Shown piece by piece: positions 17,215-27,642 of a DNA stretch of 56,746 nt. Each line of letters begins with the position of its first letter. The first letter of the stretch is position 1. The stretch spans positions 1-56,746 of the forward strand of contig JAAYEK010000174.1 in NCBI GenBank assembly GCA_012728785.1, read 5' to 3'. A program made the position numbers and the translations under genes. The DNA is from Bacillota bacterium. Lineage in GTDB: Bacteria > Bacillota > UBA4882 > UBA8346. The notes beneath the pieces were generated by a model, which saw only the letters and a list, made by a program, of their open reading frames with translations, had not been told where the DNA came from and made no database searches.

Positions 17215-18507
17215 TTATTTTCTACCAAAGTAATTTTGGACAATAATCTTTTCCAACTCATCCCGGCTGACTCTTCCCATTAAGTAGTTTTTTAGCCCTG
17301 GATATACTTTCCCTTGATAATCCGGAGAACGCCTTAAAGAATACACATCCGCCTCAGCCAGCCAATCAACTAACAATCTGTTGCCATCATTGGGTTCAAG
17401 GTTTTGGGCCCATTGCTTAGCAGTAGTTGGTGTTGCCGGGACTACTTTTAACCTTTGCCAAGGATGGGTTTGCCGATTAACGCTTAAAAAAAAGGCCAAT
17501 CGCGCCGCAGCCGCTAATTGATCATCACCTCCGGATTTATGATGCCGGTAAATACCGATAACTCCATTTTCCACTGGTAAAATAATCCGGCGGGACTGTT
17601 CCGAGGGGGGTGGTAATAAGACCGGTTCCCAGCCTAAATGGGAAGCAGCTGCTTTTTGTCTTAAAAAATCGTAGACTGTCGGCCTAACTCCCGCTATTAA
17701 AGGCAACTTTCCAGATAAAAATAAATGGATCATATTGGCTTCCAAATCTGATTTCCATGGTAAAGGTCCATTGAAAATGTCGAGAGTCTTTAATATTAAG
17801 CTAGGACTGAGACTTGGCTTTTGAGAGACAATTTGAGTCAATAATCCATTGGCGCTAAGATTACCGATACAACTATACTCAGCTCTTTCTTTAATTTTTG
17901 TATAATCTCCCCAAACCCAGCCCTGTTTTTGAATTCCTTCCACTGAAAGCCCAGCCTTTTCCAATAAAGTCCGGTTCCCAACCCAAATTAACGGGACCGA
18001 CCAGCGGGGTAGTGTTAATAAATAGTTTTCAGAGGTCAAACGTTTTCTTAAACTTGGATAGTATTCATTTAACTCTTCTGGTTTTAGAAAAATTCCAGCC
18101 GGAATCTGCCAACGGTAATTAAACTCCGGAATGTCATAGGCTGAACAATAGACATCAGGCACGGAGCCAGATGCTAAAGCCTTGGAAAATTCTAGCGGAC
18201 CATCGTAAAAATCTAATAAACTTAGTTCTACTCGTATGTTTGGGTTTGCTTTTTCAAACTCTTTGACCAACTCAGTGATGAACGGCTCATACCATTGATC
18301 ACCATCTACTCCAGGCCATCTATAGTCCCATAATTGTAAATGATAATTTTTTTTGGGATTAACCTTGGCCCGGTAATTAACAAATAGATAATGTTCGCCT
18401 AGGCGGATACGGGGTCGGTGAAAATAACGGACACTAAAAAAGCCGCTTACAAAAAAGAGAACCACTATCAATACTCTAAGCGTCCTTCTACGATTTAACT
18501 TCATCAT
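17215..18507 (-). CDS. Extracellular solute-binding protein, family 1 (sugar ABC)
   Basis: FITELVKEFEKANPNIRVELSLLDF; signal/TM N-terminus. Confidence 0.75.
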   Translation of the reverse strand: MMKLNRRRTLRVLIVVLFFVSGFFSVRYFHRPRIRLGEHYLFVNYRAKVNPKKNYHLQLWDYRWPGVDGDQWYEPFITELVKEFEKANPNIRVELSLLDFYDGPLEFSKALASGSVPDVYCSAYDIPEFNYRWQIPAGIFLKPEELNEYYPSLRKRLTSENYLLTLPRWSVPLIWVGNRTLLEKAGLSVEGIQKQGWVWGDYTKIKERAEYSCIGNLSANGLLTQIVSQKPSLSPSLILKTLDIFNGPLPWKSDLEANMIHLFLSGKLPLIAGVRPTVYDFLRQKAAASHLGWEPVLLPPPSEQSRRIILPVENGVIGIYRHHKSGGDDQLAAAARLAFFLSVNRQTHPWQRLKVVPATPTTAKQWAQNLEPNDGNRLLVDWLAEADVYSLRRSPDYQGKVYPGLKNYLMGRVSRDELEKIIVQNYFGRK

Positions 18508-18521
18508 CAGTCACCTCGATC

Positions 18522-19265
18522 CTAACGCAATCCTAATAAATATTGCTCGTTAAGGGTTGTTTTACCGGTTACCGCCAAACCATAAAAAGCTTGAACCCGA
18601 CTGACCGCTAATTCTGTTCCCGACCCATATCGGGCATCAGCCATCCCCGGGTCAAATCCGGCTTTTCTTAAAGCAAATTGGAGAAGGAGTACGTCTTTCC
18701 CGGTAGCTTTTATTTGAAATTCTTTTCTTAAAGATACACGGGGCGGGTTTCCTCGAATAAATACCGGGGTACCGACTTTAACCATTTTATAGAGTTCAGT
18801 CACATGTTGATTATACATTCTAATACAACCATGACTTGAACGAGACCCGATTGAACCGGGTTTATTAGTCCCATGTATCCCGTAAATTCCCCAAGGTACA
18901 TTAATCCCCAACCAGCGGGCGCCAAAGCCCCCGCCCCAACTTCCACCTTTATGAATAACCTTCCACTCTCCAATCGGAGAGGGGGTTTTGGGAGTTCCAA
19001 TAGCTACCGGATATGACTTTACCAATTGATCATCGCGATAATACAATAGGCGAAAACTATTCGAATCAACGATAATCTTTTCATTTTCGACTAAAGGTAT
19101 TACCGATTCAACAACTATATTACCATCCACGATAAATTCTTCCCCATCTTCACAGTTAATTCTTTCAGCTAATAGGGATTGATCCCAGCTATTGATAGGA
19201 CCAATTCCTATTAGTAGTAAATAAACGGCCGTTGATAACAGTCCTAAAAACCGTCTTAAATTCAC
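18522..19265 (-). CDS. L,D-transpeptidase (YkuD) with peptidoglycan-binding domain
   Basis: GIHGTNKPGSIGSRSSHGCIRMYNQHV catalytic motif. Confidence 0.93.
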   Translation of the reverse strand: MNLRRFLGLLSTAVYLLLIGIGPINSWDQSLLAERINCEDGEEFIVDGNIVVESVIPLVENEKIIVDSNSFRLLYYRDDQLVKSYPVAIGTPKTPSPIGEWKVIHKGGSWGGGFGARWLGINVPWGIYGIHGTNKPGSIGSRSSHGCIRMYNQHVTELYKMVKVGTPVFIRGNPPRVSLRKEFQIKATGKDVLLLQFALRKAGFDPGMADARYGSGTELAVSRVQAFYGLAVTGKTTLNEQYLLGLR

Positions 19266-19372
19266 TTGACTTCCTCCTGTGAAGAACCTAATTCCTTAAT
19301 TTCTATGTTAGTGGGATCGGATTTATGTTTCGGATCATGATTTTGGGGAATTGCGAGTATTTATGGAAGAAA

Positions 19373-19397
19373 AAAAGACGCTTTCGCGTCTCGTCTT
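19373..19397 (-). terminator. Intrinsic terminator downstream of phoU
   Basis: Minus strand AGACGCGAAAGCGTCTTTTTTT. Confidence 0.85.
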
Positions 19398-19512
19398 ATT
19401 ATAATCGACTTCACTTTTCGGTACTTAAAATAAGTATTTTTGCTCAGTGAGAATAACACTTTTAACCTCAACCCAGCAAGATCGAAGGAGAATGTTTAAT
19501 CATCCTTAATGC

Positions 19513-19547
19513 ATAATACTGACTACTGACTCTGTCTTCTGATAACT
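19513..19547. repeat. Degenerate heptamer array
   Basis: ATAATAC TGACTAC TGACTCT GTCTTCT GATAACT in 7-bp phase. Confidence 0.55.
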
Positions 19548-19549
19548 AT

Positions 19550-20236
19550 TTAATACTTTACTCTTTTTCCGGTGGTAATATAGATAGTTTCCTCACCAAT
19601 ATTAGTGGTATGGTCTGCGGTCCGTTCCAACCATTCGGCAATCATTAAAAAACGTGAGGCTTGATATGCTTTACCGGTATCTGTTTCTTTACTGATAACC
19701 TTGATCAGCTCCTCACAAATCTTCCCATGAAGATTATCGGCTTCTTCATCTTTGCGGCAGACCGCTTCCGCCAAATCCGTATTCTTATCAATGAAAGCCT
19801 TTAATACCGTGGCTGTCATATTCATCGCCAAACTGGCCAGCTGTGGAATATGCACCAACGGCATGATATATTGCTCATTTTTTAACTCTAAAACTACCTC
19901 AGCGATGTTAGTGGCATAATCGCCAATTCGTTCAAGGTCTCTAGCGATTTTAACTGTTGCCAATTCTCGCCGAATATCGAATTTAACCCTGGATTCTGAT
20001 GAAGCCATTCTTTCGATTTTTTCTTGAATTACAATTTCCAGATTGTCAATCTCGTCGTCTTTTTGAATGACAACCCTTGCCAAATCGGTGTTTTGGTCGC
20101 GTAAAGCTTCAATGGCCATCTTCATAATTTCTTGAGCCAACGCACCCATTTTTTCCAGGTCACGTTCGACTTTTTCCATGATATTCGAGTCGGTTGTAGT
20201 CATTACGTCACTCCTTTGAACTTTTATACCAACCAA
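19550..20236 (-). CDS. phoU: Phosphate signalling protein PhoU
   Basis: Tandem PhoU repeats; DEIDNLE...RDLERIGDYATNIAE...EWLERTADHTTNIGEE. Confidence 0.95.
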   Translation of the reverse strand: MVGIKVQRSDVMTTTDSNIMEKVERDLEKMGALAQEIMKMAIEALRDQNTDLARVVIQKDDEIDNLEIVIQEKIERMASSESRVKFDIRRELATVKIARDLERIGDYATNIAEVVLELKNEQYIMPLVHIPQLASLAMNMTATVLKAFIDKNTDLAEAVCRKDEEADNLHGKICEELIKVISKETDTGKAYQASRFLMIAEWLERTADHTTNIGEETIYITTGKRVKY

Positions 20237-20417
20237 ATATATAAGCGAGTTTCACCTGTTAAACATTAGATTCACATCTAATAGTATCCGTTTGAGTTCG
20301 GACTATCAATCTCTAAATAGAATAAAGTAGAATATGTGAATCCACAACAAAAATTATGAAATCGCCTAGTATAATTAATTGCACATGCTTGGCATAAATT
20401 CCTACTTGATATTTAAA

Positions 20418-20449
20418 AAAGTTTTTAGTCGAATACTAAAAACTTTAAA
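20418..20449. terminator. Intrinsic terminator
   Basis: AAGTTTTTAGTcgaatACTAAAAACTTT. Confidence 0.7.
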
Positions 20450-20459
20450 AACTAGCTAA

Positions 20460-20909
20460 CTATATTGGTCCCTTCCACATTATCAAGGCATCCTCATTGT
20501 TGTCTAGATAATACTTACGCCTAACTCCCATATGGACAAAACCCATTTTCTGATAAAGATCCTGAGCGGAATTGTTGGTGCGTCTAACTTCAAGGGTCAA
20601 GTAGTGGACTCCCATTTCCTTGGAAACCCGGACCAATTCATTCATTAATTTATTGGCAATGCCTAGTCGCCGGAAATTAGGGTGAGTTGCCAGGTTAGTG
20701 ATATGGCCTTCATCAAAAACTATCCACATCCCCACATAGCCCAAGACCCGATTAGATTCATTTTTGGCAACCAAATATAAGGCCCGTTCATTTTCGAGTA
20801 ATTCATATAGGAATGAACTACGTGACCAGGGAGTGGCAAAGGCTAAAACCTCGATCTCCAATACATCACTTAGGTCTTCCAGTTTCATCGGGGTTATTTC
20901 CATCCGCAT
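20460..20909 (-). CDS. rimI: Ribosomal protein S18-alanine N-acetyltransferase
   Basis: GNAT fold, NLATHPNFRRLGIANKLMNEL, LEVRRTNNSAQDLYQKMGF. Confidence 0.92.
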   Translation of the reverse strand: MRMEITPMKLEDLSDVLEIEVLAFATPWSRSSFLYELLENERALYLVAKNESNRVLGYVGMWIVFDEGHITNLATHPNFRRLGIANKLMNELVRVSKEMGVHYLTLEVRRTNNSAQDLYQKMGFVHMGVRRKYYLDNNEDALIMWKGPI

Positions 20910-21594
20910 TTGTACGTTCCTCCAAACGAACCTCAGCCTCAACTTTTCTGAGGTAACTCGGGCTTAAATCCAATAAGTCGCTCATACCAGGGCGCCATTG
21001 ATTATTAGCAATCCAAACCAAATTTGAGGCTGCGGGGCGGTCCCACTGGTTAGGGCCTACTTTAACCCCGGGTATTTTTGCTAAAGTCTCCTGGTAAATC
21101 TTACTGCCATCCCCACAAACCATAACCTCCGGCAATTCGGCCAACCTTTCCGAAAACCCGGCTATATCCGAATAAGATGGCTTCCAGTATTCGGTAAATC
21201 CTTGAGGGCCATTTTGATATAAGGCGGCATAAACCGAACCGCGCCGGGCGTCAAGCACAACCGCCACCCATTCTGCTGCCTGGATACAGTTTTCGGCAAT
21301 AATCCGTAAAGTGCTGATACCAACCGCCGGTATTTTTAACCCTTCAGCCAAACCACGGACTGCAGCTAAGCCTACCCTAATCCCTGTGTATGAACCGGGA
21401 CCGGTCCCAACAGCGATTAGATCTACCTCACTTAAATCTTTCCCGGATTTGGCAAAAAAATGTTCCAATAGGGAGAGTAGATATTCTCCTCCGCCTTTAC
21501 CACTTTTCAAAGTAATTTCAAAAAAAGTCTCTTCCGAATCTCCTAAAGCAATAGTACCCCAGGGAGTGGCAGTATCAAGACCAAGTATCAGCAT
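20866..21594 (-). CDS. tsaB: t6A biosynthesis protein TsaB
   Basis: MLILGLDTATPWGTIAL, GTGPGSYTGIRVGLAAVRGLA. Confidence 0.95.
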   Translation of the reverse strand: MLILGLDTATPWGTIALGDSEETFFEITLKSGKGGGEYLLSLLEHFFAKSGKDLSEVDLIAVGTGPGSYTGIRVGLAAVRGLAEGLKIPAVGISTLRIIAENCIQAAEWVAVVLDARRGSVYAALYQNGPQGFTEYWKPSYSDIAGFSERLAELPEVMVCGDGSKIYQETLAKIPGVKVGPNQWDRPAASNLVWIANNQWRPGMSDLLDLSPSYLRKVEAEVRLEERTNADGNNPDETGRPK

Positions 21595-22045
21595 TAGCTA
21601 ACTCCTTTACCATTTGTTGATACCTTAAACCCTCAGGTCGTAAGGTCATTTTCCGGGTATCCATGTCTTCATCATACTCAATCCCAATCTCTAAATACTC
21701 ATCAAAAAAACGGCCTTTCAAAAATTCTCCCCATTCAATAACCGTAATTCCTTCAGCGACAAGTTCATCTAGTTCCAGTATTTCCGTTTCCGTCGTATCG
21801 GTCAAACGGTATAGATCTAAATGATTTAATCGGTATTTACCGTAATATGTTTTGATCAACTGAAAGGTAGGGCTAGTGATAGTAGCGCCGATCCCCATTC
21901 CTTTAGCAATACCTTTAACCAATGTAGTTTTCCCGGTGCCCAGATCGCCCGATAAAAAAAGGAGATCTCCGGGCATGATCTTTTCTCCTAAAAGTTCTCC
22001 CAGTTCGATCATGGCTTGTTCCGATCGGATCCTTAATTGCTTCAT
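21575..22045 (-). CDS. tsaE: t6A biosynthesis ATPase TsaE
   Basis: FLSGDLGTGKTTLVKGIAKGMGI, ITSPTFQLIKTY. Confidence 0.95.
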   Translation of the reverse strand: MKQLRIRSEQAMIELGELLGEKIMPGDLLFLSGDLGTGKTTLVKGIAKGMGIGATITSPTFQLIKTYYGKYRLNHLDLYRLTDTTETEILELDELVAEGITVIEWGEFLKGRFFDEYLEIGIEYDEDMDTRKMTLRPEGLRYQQMVKELANADTWS

Positions 22046-22107
22046 AACACTCCCATGTGTTTAGATATTTTGACGATTCTAAGATTATCATAATCCGGTC
22101 TTTCTAG

Positions 22108-22866
22108 TCAACATCCCACCACTAAATTATTTAGCCCGGTTTTAACTTTATTACGGCACGCTTCAATAAAGCTAACATAAAGTTGATTCATGGGCGGGAT
22201 ATGTAACAACCGTTCCGGATGCCATTGGACCCCGATTATGAATCCTTCTTCTCCTTCAACCGCCTCAATTAGCCCGTCAGCACTAACTGCTCCAATGATT
22301 AATCCTTTTCCTAAATCTTTTATTCCTTGGTGATGGGCGCTGTTGACAAATGCCTCCTCTCCAAAAATATTAAATAACCTGGTGTTTTCTTTGAAGTAAA
22401 CTACATGGGACGCCTCATATCCAATCGAATCCCGTTGGTGTGCCCCGGAATTAAGAAGTTCGGTGTTGATATCCCGATACAAAGTACCATGAAGGGCCAT
22501 ATTTAAAACTTGAAGACCACGGCAAACCGCTAAAACCGGTTTACCCGTCTTTAAAGCCACTTTTATCAATCCGAATTCGAACCAATCTCGTTCTTTATCC
22601 ACATTTTCCAAGAACAAGGGGAGCCTGTTTTGATGAAAATCCGGGCCTAAATCACCACCACCAGTTAACAATAAGCCTTCGCAACGTTCTAAGCTGTCCA
22701 TTAAAACTTTTGAATCTTGGTTAATCGGTATTAACAAAGGAGCGCCTTCGTTCTCAACAATAGCCCGCACGTAATCGGTACGCAAATAATATTCTCCAGC
22801 CCACTTCCTTTGATTACAACTGATTCCGATTATCGGTTTCATAAAGCCTTCCCTCCGATCAAGCAC
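22108..22866 (-). CDS. Class I glutamine amidotransferase, gamma-glutamyl-GABA hydrolase family
   Basis: GLLLTGGGDLGP, PVLAVCRGLQVLN, GVQWHPER. Confidence 0.9.
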   Translation of the reverse strand: MLDRREGFMKPIIGISCNQRKWAGEYYLRTDYVRAIVENEGAPLLIPINQDSKVLMDSLERCEGLLLTGGGDLGPDFHQNRLPLFLENVDKERDWFEFGLIKVALKTGKPVLAVCRGLQVLNMALHGTLYRDINTELLNSGAHQRDSIGYEASHVVYFKENTRLFNIFGEEAFVNSAHHQGIKDLGKGLIIGAVSADGLIEAVEGEEGFIIGVQWHPERLLHIPPMNQLYVSFIEACRNKVKTGLNNLVVGC

Positions 22867-22871
22867 TAAAT

Positions 22872-22905
22872 AAAAACAAGCCAGTCTTTTGACCGGCCTG
22901 TCTTT
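22872..22905 (-). terminator. Intrinsic terminator of toxin gene
   Basis: Minus strand GGCCGGTCAAAAGACTGGCTTGTTTTT. Confidence 0.7.
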
Positions 22906-23254
22906 AACTAAATTCCTGTAAACTTAAGCTAATTTCCAAAGCAGTGTTAACTTTGACCATTATCTCATCATTGAGATGGCAAATGTGTTCCTTTAATCTC
23001 TGTTTGTCGATTGTCCGCAATTGCTCCAAAAGGATCACCGAATCTTTTTCCAGTTGATCTCGGCTGGACTTTAATTCTATGTGAGTGGGTAATTTGGCGC
23101 GTTTAATCCTAGATGTGATGGCTGCAACTATTGTGGTTGGACTATAAGTGTTCCCGATATCATTCTGGAGAATCAACACCGGTCTAAGACCGCCTTGTTC
23201 TGAGCCGATTACCGGGTTCAAATTGGCATAATAAATATCTCCCCGACGAATCAT
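22904..23254 (-). CDS. Type II toxin EndoA/MazF endoribonuclease
   Basis: [47 protein letters not shown]. Confidence 0.95.
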   Translation of the reverse strand: MIRRGDIYYANLNPVIGSEQGGLRPVLILQNDIGNTYSPTTIVAAITSRIKRAKLPTHIELKSSRDQLEKDSVILLEQLRTIDKQRLKEHICHLNDEIMVKVNTALEISLSLQEFS

Positions 23255-23261
23255 TTACACC

Positions 23262-23537
23262 CTATTCCCTTTTCTCAAGGTAGTTTTCATAACTATCCAA
23301 GTCTCGAGAATACTCTTCTAGTCCGTCTTCGGCCAGATTCCGGTTGATTGCCGCCATTTCTTGGTAACCGGTCCGACACATTTCCAATTTTTCAAGCCGG
23401 TATCGCTCCTTTATTAAGAGGAGCATTGCTTCCCGAACAAAAGCGCTGCGGTTTCCCTTTTCCCGACGTACGATTCCGTCCACCTCTTGGAGGAGGTTAT
23501 CGGGCAAACTGACCATAATCCGTTTGGCCTGCGCCAA
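23262..23537 (-). CDS. Ribbon-helix-helix antitoxin (EndoAI-like)
   Basis: KRIMVSLPDNLLQEVDGIVRREKGNRSAFVREAM; adjacent to EndoA. Confidence 0.9.
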   Translation of the reverse strand: MAQAKRIMVSLPDNLLQEVDGIVRREKGNRSAFVREAMLLLIKERYRLEKLEMCRTGYQEMAAINRNLAEDGLEEYSRDLDSYENYLEKRE

Positions 23538-23613
23538 TCATTCCACCTCCAAAAACTTTTACGCTCTTATATATTATATACACTTTCAATAAAATCAGTC
23601 AAATGGGATTAGT

Positions 23614-24282
23614 TTATTTTTGAGAACTTAATTGATTGGTCCCCTTTTCTGATAACGAGATCACTAATAAGATCCCTTCTGTTAGAGAAACCGCAGCAAC
23701 ATCTTGAACAAATTCATTATGAATACCCCGAGTTCGGTGAAAATATAAATCAGCGCCGATCAACGGATATTTAAGACCAGTAGTGGTCACGCCCTCAACC
23801 TTAAGAGTTAAAGGTATTAAGGAAACACCCAGCCCCGGTTGGCCCTGAAGTTCAATCCGAGAACCGGTAAGCGTGACCTCTTGCCATAGGTCAACTAGAT
23901 AGGCGACTACTCCTTTTTGGTAGGCCTTTAACAAGAGTCCAACATTCCCCAAGGTGTGATCGAGTCGACCGCCTGTTCCACCTAAAATTCTGATCTCCGA
24001 GGCCCCCCGGTCCAGTGCTAGATCTACCGCCAATTCCATATCAGTCTCATCTTTAGCGGTTGGGTAAGTAAACAACTCTATTTTAGCTTTACTCATCTTT
24101 TGAACCAAGTCAGACGCTAAAGAATCAAAATCTCCAACTAATATCTGGGGAAAATATCCCTGATCAAGTAGACTTTTTGCTCCGGAATCGGCCGCGATCA
24201 CCAAGTCCGGTTTATTGGTCAGCTCGCGGCTTAACTGATCCTTATCCAGAGCTCCCCCACCAACAATTAAGACCCACCCCAT
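23614..24282 (-). CDS. Thiamine pyrophosphokinase
   Basis: AADSGAKSLLDQGYFPQILVGDFDSL, AKDETDMELAVDLALDRGASEIRILGGTGGRLDHTLGN. Confidence 0.93.
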   Translation of the reverse strand: MGWVLIVGGGALDKDQLSRELTNKPDLVIAADSGAKSLLDQGYFPQILVGDFDSLASDLVQKMSKAKIELFTYPTAKDETDMELAVDLALDRGASEIRILGGTGGRLDHTLGNVGLLLKAYQKGVVAYLVDLWQEVTLTGSRIELQGQPGLGVSLIPLTLKVEGVTTTGLKYPLIGADLYFHRTRGIHNEFVQDVAAVSLTEGILLVISLSEKGTNQLSSQK

Positions 24283-24346
24283 CGATTCGCCTCCCTATGA
24301 AAACACGAATGCTTCTGACCATGCTGAGAACTATTTACCTGTTAGT

Positions 24347-24374
24347 AAAAAAACACGGCTATTAGCCGTGTTTT
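24347..24374 (-). terminator. Intrinsic terminator of rplM-rpsI
   Basis: AAAACACGGCtaataGCCGTGTTTTTTT on minus strand. Confidence 0.85.
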
Positions 24375-24381
24375 TGAATAA

Positions 24382-24792
24382 TTAACGTTTTGAGAATTGT
24401 GGCGCTTTCCGGGCTTTTTTCAAACCGTACTTGCGGCGTTCTTTCATGCGTGGATCACGAGTCAAAAATCCGGCTTTTTTCAGCGGAGATCTGAAATCAT
24501 CCTCCACCTTTAACAATGCTCTGGCGATTCCATGTCTTACCGCTCCGGCTTGACCGCTCTTTCCTCCACCATGGACATCGACCAATACATCGTATTTGCT
24601 ATCGGTGCTGGTAACCACTAAGGGTTGTTTAACGGTGAGTTCCAAAATTTTACGTCCAAAATAATCCAATACCGGTTTACCATTAACTATAACATTACCT
24701 TGACCGGCTACTAGTCTAACTTTGGCGACCGAGCATTTTCTGCGGCCCGTCCCGTAATATATGGATTTGGTGCTTTTTTTAGCGCGTGCCAT
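24382..24792 (-). CDS. rpsI: 30S ribosomal protein S9
   Basis: [17 protein letters not shown]...[17 protein letters not shown]. Confidence 0.98.
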   Translation of the reverse strand: MARAKKSTKSIYYGTGRRKCSVAKVRLVAGQGNVIVNGKPVLDYFGRKILELTVKQPLVVTSTDSKYDVLVDVHGGGKSGQAGAVRHGIARALLKVEDDFRSPLKKAGFLTRDPRMKERRKYGLKKARKAPQFSKR

Positions 24793-24812
24793 TATATTAT
24801 TCCTCCCCCTTC

Positions 24813-25247
24813 TTAGGCCTCAAACTCGAGCTTTTCCGGTAATTGAGCCGCGTGTGGATGCTCATTACCACGATAAACTCGTAATTTTTTAATCATTTTA
24901 CGGCCTAATCGATTATGGGGAAGCATTCCCCAAATTGTTTTGGTTAGGGCGTATTCCGGTTTAGTCTTTAATAATTGGCCGTATCGGGTCTCTTTTAAAC
25001 CACCGGGATACATCGAGTGAGTGTAGTGGATCTTGTCATGGGCTTTGTTGCCGGTCAATACTACTTTTTCGGCATTGATGATGATTACATGATCACCACA
25101 ATCTAAATTCGGAGTAAAAATGGGTTTGTGTTTACCCCGTAAAATGGTTGCCACTTTGGTAGCCAAACGGCCGAGAGTTTTGCCTTCGGCATCAATTAGG
25201 AACCACTTGCGCTGAACCTCTTCCGGTTTAGCTTGATATGTTTTCAT
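24813..25247 (-). CDS. rplM: 50S ribosomal protein L13
   Basis: [32 protein letters not shown]; start set at MKTYQAK after GGGGGAGG SD. Confidence 0.97.
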   Translation of the reverse strand: MKTYQAKPEEVQRKWFLIDAEGKTLGRLATKVATILRGKHKPIFTPNLDCGDHVIIINAEKVVLTGNKAHDKIHYTHSMYPGGLKETRYGQLLKTKPEYALTKTIWGMLPHNRLGRKMIKKLRVYRGNEHPHAAQLPEKLEFEA

Positions 25248-25440
25248 TGTTTCCTCCCCCTGCATGGATGCTGTAAATCTCCCGATCAACCCTAATCCGA
25301 TTTCAACTAATTCTGTTCATAGTTTACTGAAGGATTGTTGTTCGAGAAAAAAGGGCCGTAAAATTTACGACTTTACAATTATACCAAAAAGAATTCGTAA
25401 AAGCAATCAATATTTAGTTAACCTTGTTTTGTTTCTTGTT

Positions 25441-26757
25441 TTACCTTACTAAGCTTGGTGTTTTTTTATTCTGAGCCGGTAAGATTTTATCCAACGCCGG
25501 ATCCAACAAGTCGGGAGGAAGATCAAGTTTCTTTTGGATCTCTTGTTTCAAACGATACTTGCGAATATCATAGCGATTACCCGGATTCCAAAAAATCCAC
25601 TCTTGGAGTCCGACATCCTGAACCGCCTTGATTTGAGCAATTAACTGTTCCCGACCGTAATGATTACGTAATGAAAAGTCCTGAAGCCAGGGGCGGATGA
25701 TTACCGGCTTTTTTAGGGTAGCCGCTTTCCGTTTGGCATCCATCATACTACGGTAAACAGTTTGATAAGGATTTCGGTCCGGGTCCGGAATATTAAAATC
25801 GCCCCGGGCATAGTGGGAAGGATAAACCATTGGGCAGATAATATCAACATTTTCGGCAATTTTTTCAAATACCTGGCCGATACCGATATCCCCCGATGCT
25901 GTGCAGGTTGCTCCGAAAACATCGGCCGATACTTTCACTCCCAATGGCTTTAGTTCTTGATAAGCATATTTTAAAAAGTCAGCAATCGTGTCCGACTTTG
26001 ACCTAACGCCTGCCGATAAATAACGGCAATTCTTAATTATTCCATCACTTGTAAAACGGACATAATCAAACTGGATTTCTAAAAAACCATGACGGGCGGC
26101 TTCTTTGGCTATCGCTACATTATACTCCCATACATTTTTATTATAGGGATCTACCCAGGCTTGACCATTAAAATCCTTCCAAATACCACCCTGAACGTTT
26201 TTCACAGCCAAATCCGGCCTTTTTTGCGCCAGATAAGGATCTTGGAAAGTAACGATTCTGGCTATAGGGTAAATATTGTTTTGACGCAACAGTTTGGTTG
26301 TCTTTTCCGGATCAAACTTAGGAAAGCTGGCACCGAGCATCTGGGCCAAAGGAACTTTACTTATATAGCTGATCCGGCCGGAATCATCCTTGATATCAAT
26401 AACCATGCTATTAACCTCGGTTTTTTCAGTAAAGCTCAACATGGTTTCGATATACTTTGACTTACCTGCCATCCAGCTGGTAGTATAAACCCCTTTAACG
26501 ATTGGGGTTTCTTTTTCCAACAAACTATGAAACGGATTGACATGTTTCAAAAGATTGGTTTCTTTTTTCGGATTGCCAATTTTAACTGGGGCTATTTGAT
26601 TTTGGTTATCATTTTTTTCCAAAAAACCGTCTTTTTCGACTGTCATATCGCCCATTAACGGCTGTTCGCTTTTTACCGGCCTCATTCCCAAGTTGATCAC
26701 TAAAAATAAGATGGTGCTAATTACTAAAACATTAACCTTGGCTGCTTTAAACAACAC
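25441..26757 (-). CDS. DUF4015 putative glycoside hydrolase (paralogue 2)
   Basis: GVYTTSWMAGKSKYIETMLSFTEKTEVNSMVIDIKDDSGRISY; paralogue of 2634-3809. Confidence 0.85.
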   Translation of the reverse strand: MLFKAAKVNVLVISTILFLVINLGMRPVKSEQPLMGDMTVEKDGFLEKNDNQNQIAPVKIGNPKKETNLLKHVNPFHSLLEKETPIVKGVYTTSWMAGKSKYIETMLSFTEKTEVNSMVIDIKDDSGRISYISKVPLAQMLGASFPKFDPEKTTKLLRQNNIYPIARIVTFQDPYLAQKRPDLAVKNVQGGIWKDFNGQAWVDPYNKNVWEYNVAIAKEAARHGFLEIQFDYVRFTSDGIIKNCRYLSAGVRSKSDTIADFLKYAYQELKPLGVKVSADVFGATCTASGDIGIGQVFEKIAENVDIICPMVYPSHYARGDFNIPDPDRNPYQTVYRSMMDAKRKAATLKKPVIIRPWLQDFSLRNHYGREQLIAQIKAVQDVGLQEWIFWNPGNRYDIRKYRLKQEIQKKLDLPPDLLDPALDKILPAQNKKTPSLVR

Positions 26758-26875
26758 CCTAATTTACCTCCCTGTATATGCGGCATTATGTAATTTGTAA
26801 ACTCAATAATATAGTAAATACGTTATTCCTTTGTAAAAACCTGCATTATGAGAAAAATTTTTTCAAATTCATCCA

Positions 26876-26906
26876 AAAAGCCGGCGTGGATCACGCCGGC
26901 TTTTTA
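26876..26906 (-). terminator. Intrinsic terminator
   Basis: AAAGCCGGCGTGatccaCGCCGGCTTTTT. Confidence 0.9.
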
Positions 26907-26929
26907 ATATAAAAGCTGATGGATGTAGG

Positions 26930-27577
26930 TTAGGACCAATTAGCGATATGGACCACTTTGAAGCCTTGGGAACGGATCTCTTTAATTACCTGGTCCGACT
27001 GGTTGCTCTCCAAACGCAAAACCAACTTTCCTTGGTTATCGAGGCTATGGAAGAGAGCCATGGAGATAATATTAATACCTTGTTTTTTGATGATCTCGGT
27101 AAGATCGGCGATGGCTCCGATCCGATCTTCCACATCAATAGTCAAACGGGTTCCGGTCTTTTTTAAGCCCATCAACTCCAAGAAAGCATCAAAAATATCG
27201 GACTCGGTAATGATCCCGATTAATTTTTCGTCTTCAACAACAGGCAAGGCGCCCACTTTTTTGTCCCGCATAATCACGGCTGCTTCTTCCAAAGTGGCAT
27301 CAGGGGATATGGCGATCGGATTTTTCGTCATTCCATCCTTAACTTGAAGTTTCGATAAGACATAATTCAGTTCCCAAACACTTAAAGTTGTAGCCTGAGA
27401 AGGACTTACTTTTAAAAGGTCTTCTTGGGTGATAATCCCAATGAGCTTTCCATCCTTGACCACCGGAAGTCTGGCGATATTGTTTTTTCGCAAAAGCTCG
27501 TCGGCCTCAAAAACAGGGGTAGTTTCAGCAACCGTTAATGGATTGACCGTCATGCGCTCCCTTACAAACATAACCAA
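26930..27577 (-). CDS. AcuB-like CBS-pair/ACT protein
   Basis: Two CBS repeats (RMTVNPLTVAETTPVFEA, GMTKNPIAISPDATLEEAA) and ACT-like C-terminus. Confidence 0.85.
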   Translation of the reverse strand: MVMFVRERMTVNPLTVAETTPVFEADELLRKNNIARLPVVKDGKLIGIITQEDLLKVSPSQATTLSVWELNYVLSKLQVKDGMTKNPIAISPDATLEEAAVIMRDKKVGALPVVEDEKLIGIITESDIFDAFLELMGLKKTGTRLTIDVEDRIGAIADLTEIIKKQGINIISMALFHSLDNQGKLVLRLESNQSDQVIKEIRSQGFKVVHIANWS

Positions 27578-27642
27578 GCCTCCTTCTACATGATTCTTTA
27601 TTAATGACCATCACATGCTCAACACTTAACCCATCAAGAACT

